The notes beneath the pieces were generated by a model. The model saw only the letters and a list, made by a program, of their open reading frames with translations, made no database searches and was not told the origin of the DNA. A stretch of DNA of 13,180 bases from Euperipatoides rowelli. Lineage: Eukaryota; Onychophora; Udeonychophora; Euonychophora; Peripatopsidae. Each line of letters begins with the position of its first letter. Within the stretch, counting starts at the first letter, position 1. This document shows, piece after piece, positions 1 through 7,350 of the stretch. The position numbers and the translations under genes are program-made. The stretch is from the NCBI GenBank assembly GCA_003024985.2, contig PXIH01S0040754.1; one strand, given 5' to 3'.

Positions 1-298
1 AATAATACTAGTAGACTATACAGATATTCAGACATTAGGTAATGCAGTGATAGTGTTTCAATGACATAATTATCTGCATTATGGTCAAAGAAATTAATTC
101 CTAATTTTATTTCATTTTATTAGTGAGAATGGAATATATACAAACTTAAACATGCACAAAATGAATTGTATTTTTGAAAAAAGTAAATTTCATTTTAAAT
201 AAATTGTTTTGGAAACATATGGTAAAATAAAATAAAAAGTGTGGGATAATACCAGCTTATTCTCGAATTAAATTCGTCTAACCTACATAAAACTATGC

Positions 299-421
299 AA
301 GATAAGGTGTATAAAGTAGTTCACAGCTGTCAGCGTGGGGTCGACACAATTATTATCTTCTAACTGGTAGCCAAAGCTGTGAGGTAATTTTGAACTCTGT
401 AAAAGGCACCTCCCTTATCTT
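299..421. repeat. Short inverted repeat / possible stem-loop
   Basis: AAGATAAGG (299-307) pairs with CCTTATCTT (413-421), and TCACAGCT (321-328) pairs with AGCTGTGA (375-382). The two nested stems could fold the 123-bp segment into an imperfect hairpin. It might be a tiny MITE or chance; there is no conserved-RNA signature that I recognise. Confidence 0.4.
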
Positions 422-1658
422 TATTATCCTAAGCTATTCCTTATAGACATTTAAATAGGATTGCATAATTTATTGGAGTAAAGTTTCGTCTTAATTTATT
501 TTCACCCTAATTAATTCAGATAATAAAGGTTATTTAACATAGCCTAATTAACAAACCGAGCTTAAATATTCGACATTGATTTTCAATGCATTTTATAGAT
601 TTGTTTGTTATGATTAAATGAGGTCAAACTGATATTTTCTGTTCATTCAGCAATTCAGTTTTTACTGAAGCGTTCAGGTGAATCCCTGTTGATTACTTGT
701 ATTTAGAGGAAACATTTTTTTTTTTGTGTGTGTCTCTCATCTTTTGCCAATAATTTCAGTAGGCCAATGATATAACCTAGATACAATTCTTTCATTAATT
801 TAAATGAGATCTGTATTAACTAGAACTAATTAAATAGTAGGAATTGTCTTTTATTTATTTGATTTATTGCTTTCAATTGTTTCATTGTAAAATTAATCTA
901 GTTTAAAATATTTAAATAATTTTAATTGATGTTTAAAATATTAGACTTGTTCTATGAAGAGGCTGAAACAATCGACCCCTTGTTTTGTTTTTTCAGTGTA
1001 GGTAGGCACTTTAATTTTGTCAAGGAAAAGATTCGAGATGGATTTGGGTTTGTTTTCCAGTGGGCAACAAGAATGTAGTTTTTGAAGTTTTCAAAGAACA
1101 GCATATGCATAGTGAAAATTGTCTGGTTTTAGAATTTCAGTTTTATTTGGTGAATTATGTAACAAAAAGTGGGGAAGGGTTAAAGAAGTTATGGAGGTTG
1201 CGTTCAAGAGAGATATGATACATGTCCAAACTAAAACGTTGTTGCCTATATGGGATAACACTTGTGTGAATAAAGAATCAATAGGGTTTGATTGATAAGA
1301 CTAAGTGGGAGGAGGGTTATATGAATAAAGTTGGTATTTGGGTCATGGGTGTAATGCTATTGTGAAATCGGGGGTGGATTTGATTAACACTGTATGTGGG
1401 GTTTGTATAAACTATTGAAATTGACTGTTTGACATCTAAATATTTATTAAAGAAGAATTGAAAAAGCTAATAAAGAAACAAATGTACGAAATGAATGGGT
1501 AATGAACATGGGTGTTATAATAAACTGGTATTGAGCCTAGATGAAATTACTGTGGTTTAGTTGAGGAATATAAGGTGATTTGAGTTAGAATTTTTTAAAA
1601 TTATTTTGCATTAAAGTGAGGAAAATATTATAAATTGAAATTATATTACCTTAGAATG

Positions 1659-2001
1659 CCAATCAAGTGCGCATGGAGACTTATCAGTTGGGTGGTTGGG
1701 GGGGGGGGGGTACAGTAGCTTATTTGGCACATGCTATTGAACTTATATTTACCCAATGCACTGCAAAACTATACAAGAGCACTTTTTTGGCGGAAGCAAA
1801 ATCCTTTAAAATACATTTTTCAAAACGGCTCACTTATTTGGCTTATATGGAAACACTCTCCTGAATCTTAGATGAGATAAAAAATAGGGGGCGCTGTTGC
1901 ATGGCACAGCTTGGATTTAGGTGTAGTAACAGTGCGCTTGTTTGATGATAATGCACTTTACCTAACTTTGACGGAGAAATAGGCATAGCACACTTATTTG
2001 G
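1659..2001. repeat. Degenerate repeat cluster / weak inverted-repeat element candidate
   Basis: CCAATCAAGTGCGC (1659-1672) matches the reverse complement of GCACACTTATTTGG (1988-2001) at 11 of 14 positions. Between them lie further related pieces: CTTATTTGG at 1719 and 1833, GCACTTTTTTGGCGGAAGCA near 1780, and GTGCGCTTGTTTG near 1935. The 65-residue ORF at 1667-1864 runs across this cluster and a poly-G tract, and resembles no protein that I know. The cluster may be an old MITE or a decayed satellite-like repeat. No target duplication was found. Confidence 0.4.
1698..1710 (+). repeat. Poly-G tract (G13)
   Basis: Thirteen consecutive G bases follow GGTGGTT, in otherwise AT-rich DNA. The length could be a sequencing or assembly uncertainty. 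Confidence 0.9.
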
Positions 2002-2426
2002 TGGAGTGCAGTTTGAAGAAATTTTACAATATTGTATTAATGTTTATTTGTGTAAAAAAGAGTCAATTTTAAAACTTTTTAAAAAAAAAAATTAGGTGAT
2101 GTTTATAACAAATGCAATAATGATTGGTTTAGAATCATTTTTATTTTGGATAATAGCCAAATCAATATTTATCAATTGGAAAATGTATTGAAATGTATTG
2201 TGAATAGTAAACTTTAATCAAATGAGTGCATTTTTCATTAATTAATATCGTACCTAGCTCTTTTTTAATTTTTTAAAAAAAATATATTCTAGACTGTATT
2301 AACTATCAATTGATGTTTGTATATTGATATTGCTGTTCCATTTTAGTTTCAAATATATTCTTACTTCAAATTCTATTATCCTATATTTCAACCTTATATC
2401 GACTCCTGTATAGTTGCAAGAGTAAT

Positions 2427-2812
2427 CTATGAGGGGGNAGGGAGAGAATTGAAAAATTCCCCAATTTTGACACCTCAAATTGCTAACTTATAACTAATAA
2501 AATATTCTAACCTAGAATAGACAGTACCATCACAAGCCGAGCTGCAATAGGGAAACAAGAAACAGCTGTTGGGTGACCTGATCCCTGTATCCGTTATTCC
2601 AATTAATGTTCGTGTGGCAAAACATTAAATTTCCCAAGTCAATATTTTAAAAATTCACACACAATGCAAAAATCTTTGATCAATAGTTTTTTTCCTTCTT
2701 CAACTGGATTTTTTTGCCAACTGTCAACACAAATATAAAATTACCCAACTTTTGGACTCCTAACTAAAGCTGGTGGGGATGCTCCCACTGGCCATTCCCT
2801 TACCCCCTCTAG
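2427..2812. repeat. Weak inverted-repeat element candidate
   Basis: CTATGAGGGGGNAGGGA (2427-2443, with the undetermined base at 2438) faces TCCCTTACCCCCTCTAG (2796-2812). As inverted copies they agree at about 13 of 17 positions. Both are GC-rich against an AT-rich background. No flanking duplication was found and the similarity does not continue inward, so this may be two unrelated G-rich tracts. Confidence 0.3.
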
Positions 2813-3607
2813 TGATGGCCCTGGTCAATTCAAGTTTTGTTTTGTTCTTTTAAACTCTAATATTTGTTCCAAACATTTTTTTAAATGTCTTGATCATTAG
2901 CATTTTTATTATTAAATCTCTGTTTGCCTTAACAGTTTAATGTTATTTTCAGTCTTAAAGTATGGAGCTCTATAAGACAGTGTCACATTGTAAAAAAAAA
3001 ACATATTTCCATTTATTGTTTTCAAATTTCTATGGAAGCCATTTTGTCCAAGATATGGTTAAATCTTAGGTATGATACTAATTTCTATGAAGACTGTTTG
3101 ATAATTAAGAAAATAGGCCTTGTGGCCTAAATTTGGCTGCAAATTGCTGCAAGATAAAAGCATTGGAGTCTCCAATTATTGTATTATCAAATTAAAATGT
3201 TGAAAATTGTGTGTATCAAGAAATTTCTGATACAAGCCAAAGAACTAATAGGGCTAGACTCTATACGTTGGTCAAGCTTGTTTATTTTAATGTTCTTGTT
3301 ACATAAAATTTGTTTCATCTGAATTTTTAATCCTGGATATATTGACATTTCAAGTTTAAGGCATGAATTTGAAAAAAGAAAATTTTTTCCATTTCACATT
3401 TTTTGCAAATAAAGATATTACCATATCTTTAAAATTTATTAGCAAAATGCTAAATTCTATATCTCTAAATATACAGTATCTTCTCTTCCCCTTTTAAAAA
3501 AAATTCTTGTTTAAATACATTTCCTTTGTTTTTATTGAAATTTTGTTTTGCCGTCTTGTTAATGTATCCTATGTTGATTTTTTTTTTCTTTCATTTTTTT
3601 TTATTAG

Positions 3608-3748
3608 GGTTTTTCAGGAGAAGTATAACAAAAAGTGCAGTATATCAGTGTAAATATGGAGGAGCCTGTGATATCGATATGTATATGCGGAGGAAATGTC
3701 AGGAGTGTCGGCTGCGGAAATGTCTGGCAGTTGGTATGCGCCCAGAAT
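3608..3748 (+). CDS. EcR: EcR-like nuclear receptor exon: second zinc finger of the DNA-binding domain (partial gene)
   Basis: This internal exon encodes the second half of a nuclear-receptor DNA-binding domain. The visible residues start at the G-F-F-R-R-S box that follows the first finger. They include the second zinc finger with canonical C-x5-C-x9-C-x2-C spacing (exon residues 15, 21, 31 and 34), the D-box KYGGA, and the motif [15 protein letters not shown] typical of NR1H receptors (EcR, FXR, LXR). The downstream LAVGMRPEC matches EcR. The acceptor is AG at 3606-3607 after a long T tract, and the donor is GTAAGT at 3749-3754. The first glycine codon and the last cysteine codon are both split, giving phase 1 on each side; the 5' phase-1 split at this glycine is a familiar nuclear-receptor intron position. 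The first finger (P-box side) must lie upstream of the window. The open frame running left from 3607 is intron. In the family this domain binds DNA as a heterodimer with RXR/USP. The receptor call is firm; the EcR assignment rests mainly on the next exon. Confidence 0.95.
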
Positions 3749-3849
3749 GTAAGTTGGTGATCGTAAAATAAAAAAAAATTTACTCATATGTTGATCACCC
3801 TTAATTTTAATTATTATATTTAAAAATAGATTACACGTTCGCTGCGGAT

Positions 3850-3907
3850 GACTCGAAGCCGAGTCAACGTGAACCCTCACAATATGCTGATGACTCTAAT
3901 CCGAGTC
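3850..3907. repeat. Left pair of 16-bp subterminal near-palindromes
   Basis: GACTCGAAGCCGAGTC (3850-3865) and GACTCTAATCCGAGTC (3892-3907) share the frame GACTC-N6-GAGTC. They lie just inside the left terminal repeat of the 3834-4780 element, 42 bp apart start to start. Similar sites occur near the right end. Placement next to both termini suggests binding sites for a transposase or accessory protein, but this is inference. Confidence 0.75.
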
Positions 3908-4270
3908 GTTTGTGTTACAAGTTTCAAAATATAAATATGAATTGCGCAACAGTGTTAAACATTTTTTTATTATTTAGGCACATAAAATAGGAAATAAAAA
4001 AACATATTTCTGNATCGTTTGAAATTTTCTTTAGTTTTGGGGTCACAGTGATATTATTTTCAAGATCTATCAAAAGCGATTCTGAAATTTTGATTTTCAG
4101 GTAGCATAATACAAATATTATAAAACATTTAGGAATAAACTTATACATTTTTAAAATCAGAATTTAATTCAGATTTCAAAAATTAAAACCAAAAATTTTT
4201 ATCTCCAATGACAGAGAAACAGTAATGGAAAATGTAAGATAAACTGGCTTTTATTATTATTATTATAGCC

Positions 4271-4534
4271 GACATTTAGAAAAAAAAAAATCATAAATAA
4301 AAATCTGTTTGTTGGAAATCAATTCACTTTATATATTAAAATTCCTAATAAAAAATACAACAAAAAAATACTATTTAAGATTTTTTCTATCTGTTATAGA
4401 TTTTGAAATATTTAACAATGTATTATCGGGACATACAGTAAATTCGACATTTAGAAAAAAAAAAACATAAAACAAACTCTGTTAGTTGGAAATCATTTCA
4501 GTTTATATATTATAATTCCTGATAAAAAATAGAA
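4271..4534 (+). repeat. Direct duplication inside the DNA element (period 175 bp)
   Basis: Segments 4271-4360 and 4446-4534 align along their length. Both begin GACATTTAGAAAAAAAAAA, pass through GTTGGAAATCA and TTTATATATTA, and end near ATTCCT-ATAAAAAATA. The copies start 175 bp apart and differ at scattered bases. A short (TTA)n run at 4251-4267 precedes the first copy. This is an internal duplication within the transposon body. Confidence 0.85.
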
Positions 4535-4565
4535 GTTTTTGTCATATTATTTTGCATAAATGTGT

Positions 4566-4640
4566 GACTCGGATCCGAGTAATTCCGCGCACAATAAAAA
4601 AAAAAATAGTAGCAATATGTGGCTGACTCAGATCTGAGAC
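4566..4640. repeat. Right pair of 16-bp subterminal near-palindromes
   Basis: GACTCGGATCCGAGTA (4566-4581) and GACTCAGATCTGAGAC (4625-4640) match the left pair's GACTC-N6-GAGTC pattern, with changes in the last bases. The contexts also match: AATATG plus a short spacer precedes both the second left copy and the last right copy. The copies are therefore related by duplication, not chance palindromes. Confidence 0.75.
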
Positions 4641-4833
4641 GCAGCCTAAAAACTACTCCACATTTCATAATAATTAATATTAAGTATTTATATAATGTTA
4701 TCATAATATCTAAATACATTTTATAAGAAAAAACTTTGCTTATAGGATGAGTATTGCAAAATCGTTCCGCAGCGAACGTGTTAAATTATTATAAAATTAT
4801 GCATTCTTTTCTTAAAGAATAGTTTCTTAAACC

Positions 4834-5401
4834 TAGACCAGCGTCACACAGGACTATTCATTGCATTATGATGACACAAAGTTTTGCGATGGAAAAAAAA
4901 AAATATAGAGCATGTTTTAAGCTTATGGCAGTGATTTGCGTTGGAATCAGCACATCTTTTTTTAAATCATTGCTTTCAATGGACTGAATCTCACAACTTG
5001 CATAATGCACATCACTGGGGTAGTATTATAAAAAAAAATGATCTGGGTGGTTTCTCAAATCATGGTAATGATTGTGAAACTGGTGTGCATTAACTCACAT
5101 TAAGTTCAATGGATGAACCCAACTACGTTTAGGCTACTATTATTTTTTTGTTTTCCTTAAACTTAATAGGCTAGTAGTGCTATAGGCCTACAAAAAATAT
5201 TGGTTACCTTCATCTTCATGTTGGTTGTAAACAAATATAGGTGTTTTCAGTACTATATTCAAAATACAAGTGCTGCCACCAAGTAAGAATAAAAAGTTAT
5301 GAAAAAAAATTCCAACGCAATGCAACGCACATTCTGTGCGACATCTAAAGAATACAACATATTTTCACCGCAATGCAATAGATAGCACTGTGAGCACCAG
5401 C
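4834..5401. mobile_element. Non-autonomous hAT-like DNA element with imperfect terminal inverted repeats
   Basis: The left end (4835-4867) and right end (reverse complement of 5372-5404) match at 20 of 33 positions. The match is strongest over the inner CACAG..CTAT..ATTGCATT segment. A perfect 12-bp inverted match, TTGCGTTGGAAT at 4936-4947 against 5309-5320, shows that the symmetry extends about 110 bp inward. Flanks CTTAAACC (4826-4833) and CTTAAACT (5402-5409) agree at 7 of 8 bases, fitting the 8-bp duplication of hAT elements. The 568-bp body has no transposase. It lies about 50 bp from the end of the neighbouring 3834-4780 element. The exact ends are uncertain by a few bases. Confidence 0.72.
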
Positions 5402-6032
5402 CTTAAACTTTGATTTTAAATTTCATAAATGTTAGTAGATCAAATGAAATGTTGTTTGTGTTTTCATCACTTCCCATAATCCTTAGCATTTCCATTATTT
5501 CTTAGGGTAAATTTGTTTGATTTACCTGTTTTTAATTTACATGCCGATTACCTAAAACACAACCATGTCAATCAAGAGTTAATTGTAGACAAGTGTTGTC
5601 TTTTAATATACTTGTTGCTTTTAATTTCCAATTTAAATTAATAGTACCGGTAATTAGTCATAAATACTGTTGAAATTTACAAACTCTGCAAGACAGATTT
5701 TAGCTCACTATTTATGTAAAGTATTTGAGATGTTGTATCATCTCACTACATCATTTAAAACACTTTTATGGCAGCCTGCTAAACAAAACAACTCTGTAGA
5801 CGCATCTTTTTATTTAGCCTTTGATTAACAAAAAAAATTTCAAGTATTTTTTTATTCAGCGTTAAAATCAATTTTTATATAAAATATCTATTGGATCAAT
5901 ATAAAATGTCCTGAAATTTAATATAATGACAATAACAAAACTGCTAATGAAAGAATTTTCAAAATATTAAATTAAAATTTATATTTTATGTGTCTTTTAT
6001 AATTTTTACAAAATAAATAAATAATATTTTAG

Positions 6033-6265
6033 GTGTGGTTCCTGAAGCCCAATGTAAACCCAAAACGAAGCCAAAGCCAAAGGATAAGGACAAACCTAAC
6101 AGTACAACAAAAGAAGCAAGCTCTTGTGGTGATATGTCAAGGTCATCCGACAGTCCCATTAATGAAAATAAGCTGACAGCAGACCAAGAAGAACTTATTA
6201 AGAAATTAGTGTTTTATCAAGGACAGTTTGAATTGCCTCATGATGACGATATAAAAAAATTAACA
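6033..6265 (+). CDS. EcR: EcR-like nuclear receptor exon: C-terminal extension, hinge and LBD helix 1
   Basis: The acceptor AG is at 6031-6032. The first two bases complete the split Cys codon from the previous exon, producing the family junction PEC-VVPEAQC. The donor is GTAAGT at 6266-6271, after a complete Thr codon (phase 0). The 77 full codons run as follows: the C-terminal extension VVPEAQC (1-7); a Lys/Pro/Asp-rich basic hinge (8-21) leading into NSTT (22-25), where KDKPNSTT is a motif I recognise from arthropod EcRs; a short Ser-rich linker (28-41); then LTADQEELIKKLVFYQ (47-62), which is ligand-binding-domain helix 1. The tail FELPHDDDIKKLT (65-77) replaces the usual insect YEHPSEEDLKRI-type segment, so the protein is diverged from insect EcR while keeping the same architecture. 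The basic hinge could help nuclear import (inference). The first V codon is GTG and is internal, not a start. Confidence 0.93.
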
Positions 6266-6611
6266 GTAAGTATATATTTGAGATTTATAGTAATACTGTA
6301 CTGTATTTTTTAAATAATCACTTCAACCATTGTAAGACCTAAAAATCTTAACTAAATCAGTTTGCACAATGTTTTGTGTTTAACTGTGTACCATTCAGTT
6401 GCTAATTTTTTTTATTGCCATCCAAATGGATTATGATTTTTCTTAGATTGATTCTAAGTTTCTAACTTAATTCCATAACCTAACAAAATATATAGAATAT
6501 TTGTGCATCTGTAGAATATGTCTGTATTATATTTCATTTCTACTGCATATTCTTATACTATATTTTCTTCTTTTTATTTTTGCTTCTTTTATATTAAAAA
6601 AATAAAAAAAT

Positions 6612-6740
6612 AAGATTACCGCTGCATGGGACACCATGCAGAATGATCTACGGGGTTGATCTCGGCAGTTATGTCGTACATTGCACAAGTCCCCATCCTG
6701 AAGTCACCATGGATTGCCTATTCTGATCCTTAAAAGTGCA
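6612..6740. other. GC-richer island of unknown origin with a perfect 8-bp hairpin
   Basis: The segment stands out from flanking A/T runs by base composition. It contains CTGCATGG-GACA-CCATGCAG (6622-6641), a perfect 8-bp stem with a 4-base loop. Read on the minus strand, one frame stays open for about 30 codons, without similarity to a protein that I know. An A-rich stretch (6594-6612) borders one side, as at the end of a retroposed copy. I can match it neither to a spliceosomal or nucleolar RNA nor to tRNA boxes. A decayed SINE or LINE fragment is the likeliest explanation. Confidence 0.4.
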
Positions 6741-7042
6741 GAGTTGTTCATATAATGGTGAAACTCTACCAACCTTTCAAATTCAGATAGTGATGTCATG
6801 ATAAAAGTTAATGAAATGGTCTTTATTTTATATTGCACATGTTAATTTATAAAAATTATGCGATATGACCAAACGTTAAAATTTAAAATACTCGACAAGA
6901 TTTTCTGACATAGGCTATAAAATTAATCATTAAATAAAGTAATATGTACTGTATATTAAAAGTACACAGCTTGCAATAAACATGGATTGAATTAATGCTA
7001 TAATAGTAAAATAAAGTGTTAATAAGCTGTTACCCCTTAGAT

Positions 7043-7087
7043 AAGCCTCCCACCCCAAAATTTTCAAAATTGGCCACTAGGAGGCTT
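7043..7087. repeat. Small stem-loop upstream of the helix 3 exon
   Basis: AAGCCTCC (7043-7050) pairs with GGAGGCTT (7080-7087). The loop itself contains CCAAAATTTT..AAAATTGG self-complementarity. It lies about 105 bp before the exon 7192-7350. A role in splicing is possible but nothing here shows it. Confidence 0.5.
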
Positions 7088-7191
7088 CGTTCACTTTTTT
7101 TTTGTACTTTATTTTTTATTGTTCTTTATTTATCATTTCTGCTGTGTATGTATGTATGATTACATTTAACTATTCATTTATAATTTTACAG

Positions 7192-7350
7192 CAATTCACT
7201 TTCACTGGTAATGAAGAAATTGATAGAGCGAACAGGTTTCAGCATGTAGCAGAATTGACCATCCTCACTGTTCAGTTAGTCGTTGAATCCACCAAACGTT
7301 TACCAGGATTTGATACACTCCGAAGGGAAGACCAAATAACACTTCTTAAG
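7192..7350 (+). CDS. EcR: EcR-like nuclear receptor exon: LBD helix 3 to helix 4 with nuclear-receptor signature
   Basis: The acceptor is AG at 7190-7191 and the donor is GTAGGA at 7351-7356; both junctions are phase 0. The 53 codons begin QFTFTGNEE. Helix 3 follows: RFQHVAELTILTVQLVVE (exon residues 15-32), with the two Thr of TILT at 23 and 26 that EcR structures use near the ecdysteroid. The nuclear-receptor ligand-binding-domain signature then runs from residue 33 (STKRLPGFDTL..EDQ..LLK). Lys35 is the position of the co-activator charge-clamp lysine and is kept. The residue at 33 is normally aromatic (F or W) but is Ser here (codon TCC, 7288-7290). The frame closes at LLK, a common exon boundary in this family before the helix 5 segment. 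The expected next exon, with an ACSSEVMM-like start, is not seen downstream, so this copy of the gene is incomplete at the window edge. Confidence 0.94.

Larger units (their letters stand above)
1..3607 (+). other. Intron (3' part) upstream of the zinc-finger-2 exon
   Basis: This AT-rich sequence has no ORF with recognisable protein similarity. It ends in a strong acceptor: a T-rich tract over about 3574-3602 followed by TTATTAG. By family architecture the first-zinc-finger exon lies further upstream, so this is the 3' part of a long intron. It contains a possible 299-421 stem-loop, an inverted-repeat candidate at 1659-2001 with a G13 run at 1698-1710, another candidate at 2427-2812, and one undetermined base at 2438. 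I see nothing else of note in 422-1650 or 2813-3570 beyond homopolymer and AT tracts. Confidence 0.8.
3834..4780. mobile_element. Non-autonomous DNA transposon (MITE-like), TTA target duplication, possibly PIF/Harbinger-like
   Basis: The ends are perfect 15-bp terminal inverted repeats: CACGTTCGCTGCGGA at 3834-3848 and its reverse complement at 4766-4780. Both are flanked by TTA (3831-3833 and 4781-4783), a 3-bp duplication typical of PIF/Harbinger elements (TWA). The inverted match can be read one base longer, because A/T flank it. The 947-bp body is very AT-rich and has no transposase, so it would need enzyme supplied in trans. Four 16-bp near-palindromes sit near the two ends, and a direct duplication with 175-bp period sits inside; these are listed separately. 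One undetermined base lies at 4013. The superfamily is an inference: the terminal sequence does not match a Harbinger terminus that I recall, and a 3-bp duplication could be chance. Confidence 0.8.
3749..6032 (+). other. Intron between the zinc-finger-2 and hinge exons
   Basis: This 2284-bp phase-1 intron has donor GTAAGT and acceptor TATTTTAG. About two thirds of it is mobile DNA: the 3834-4780 element and the 4834-5401 element, which are separated by only about 50 bp. The remaining 5410-6032 is AT-rich sequence in which I see no gene or repeat, apart from ordinary A and T runs before the acceptor. Confidence 0.88.
6266..7191 (+). other. Intron between the hinge exon and the helix 3 exon
   Basis: This 926-bp phase-0 intron has donor GTAAGT and an acceptor ATTTTACAG. 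It holds a GC-richer island (6612-6740) and a short stem-loop (7043-7087). The rest is AT-rich and featureless to my reading. Confidence 0.88.

Noticed and set aside
621-626. AGGTCA / TGACCT half-sites (also near 2574, 7697 and 12683) as ecdysone response elements
   Set aside because: They are isolated six-base half-sites without the inverted or direct partner at the required spacing, and are expected by chance in 13 kb.
3526-3606. Methionine-initiated extension in front of the zinc-finger exon
   Set aside because: It encodes a run of Phe and Leu from the T-rich splice tract. The AG at 3606-3607 and the conserved split Gly place the exon start at 3608.
3614-4148. Minus-strand ORFs at 3614-3880 and 3924-4148
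   Set aside because: The first is antisense to the receptor exon. The second is AT-rich transposon body with an undetermined base. Neither shows a protein pattern.
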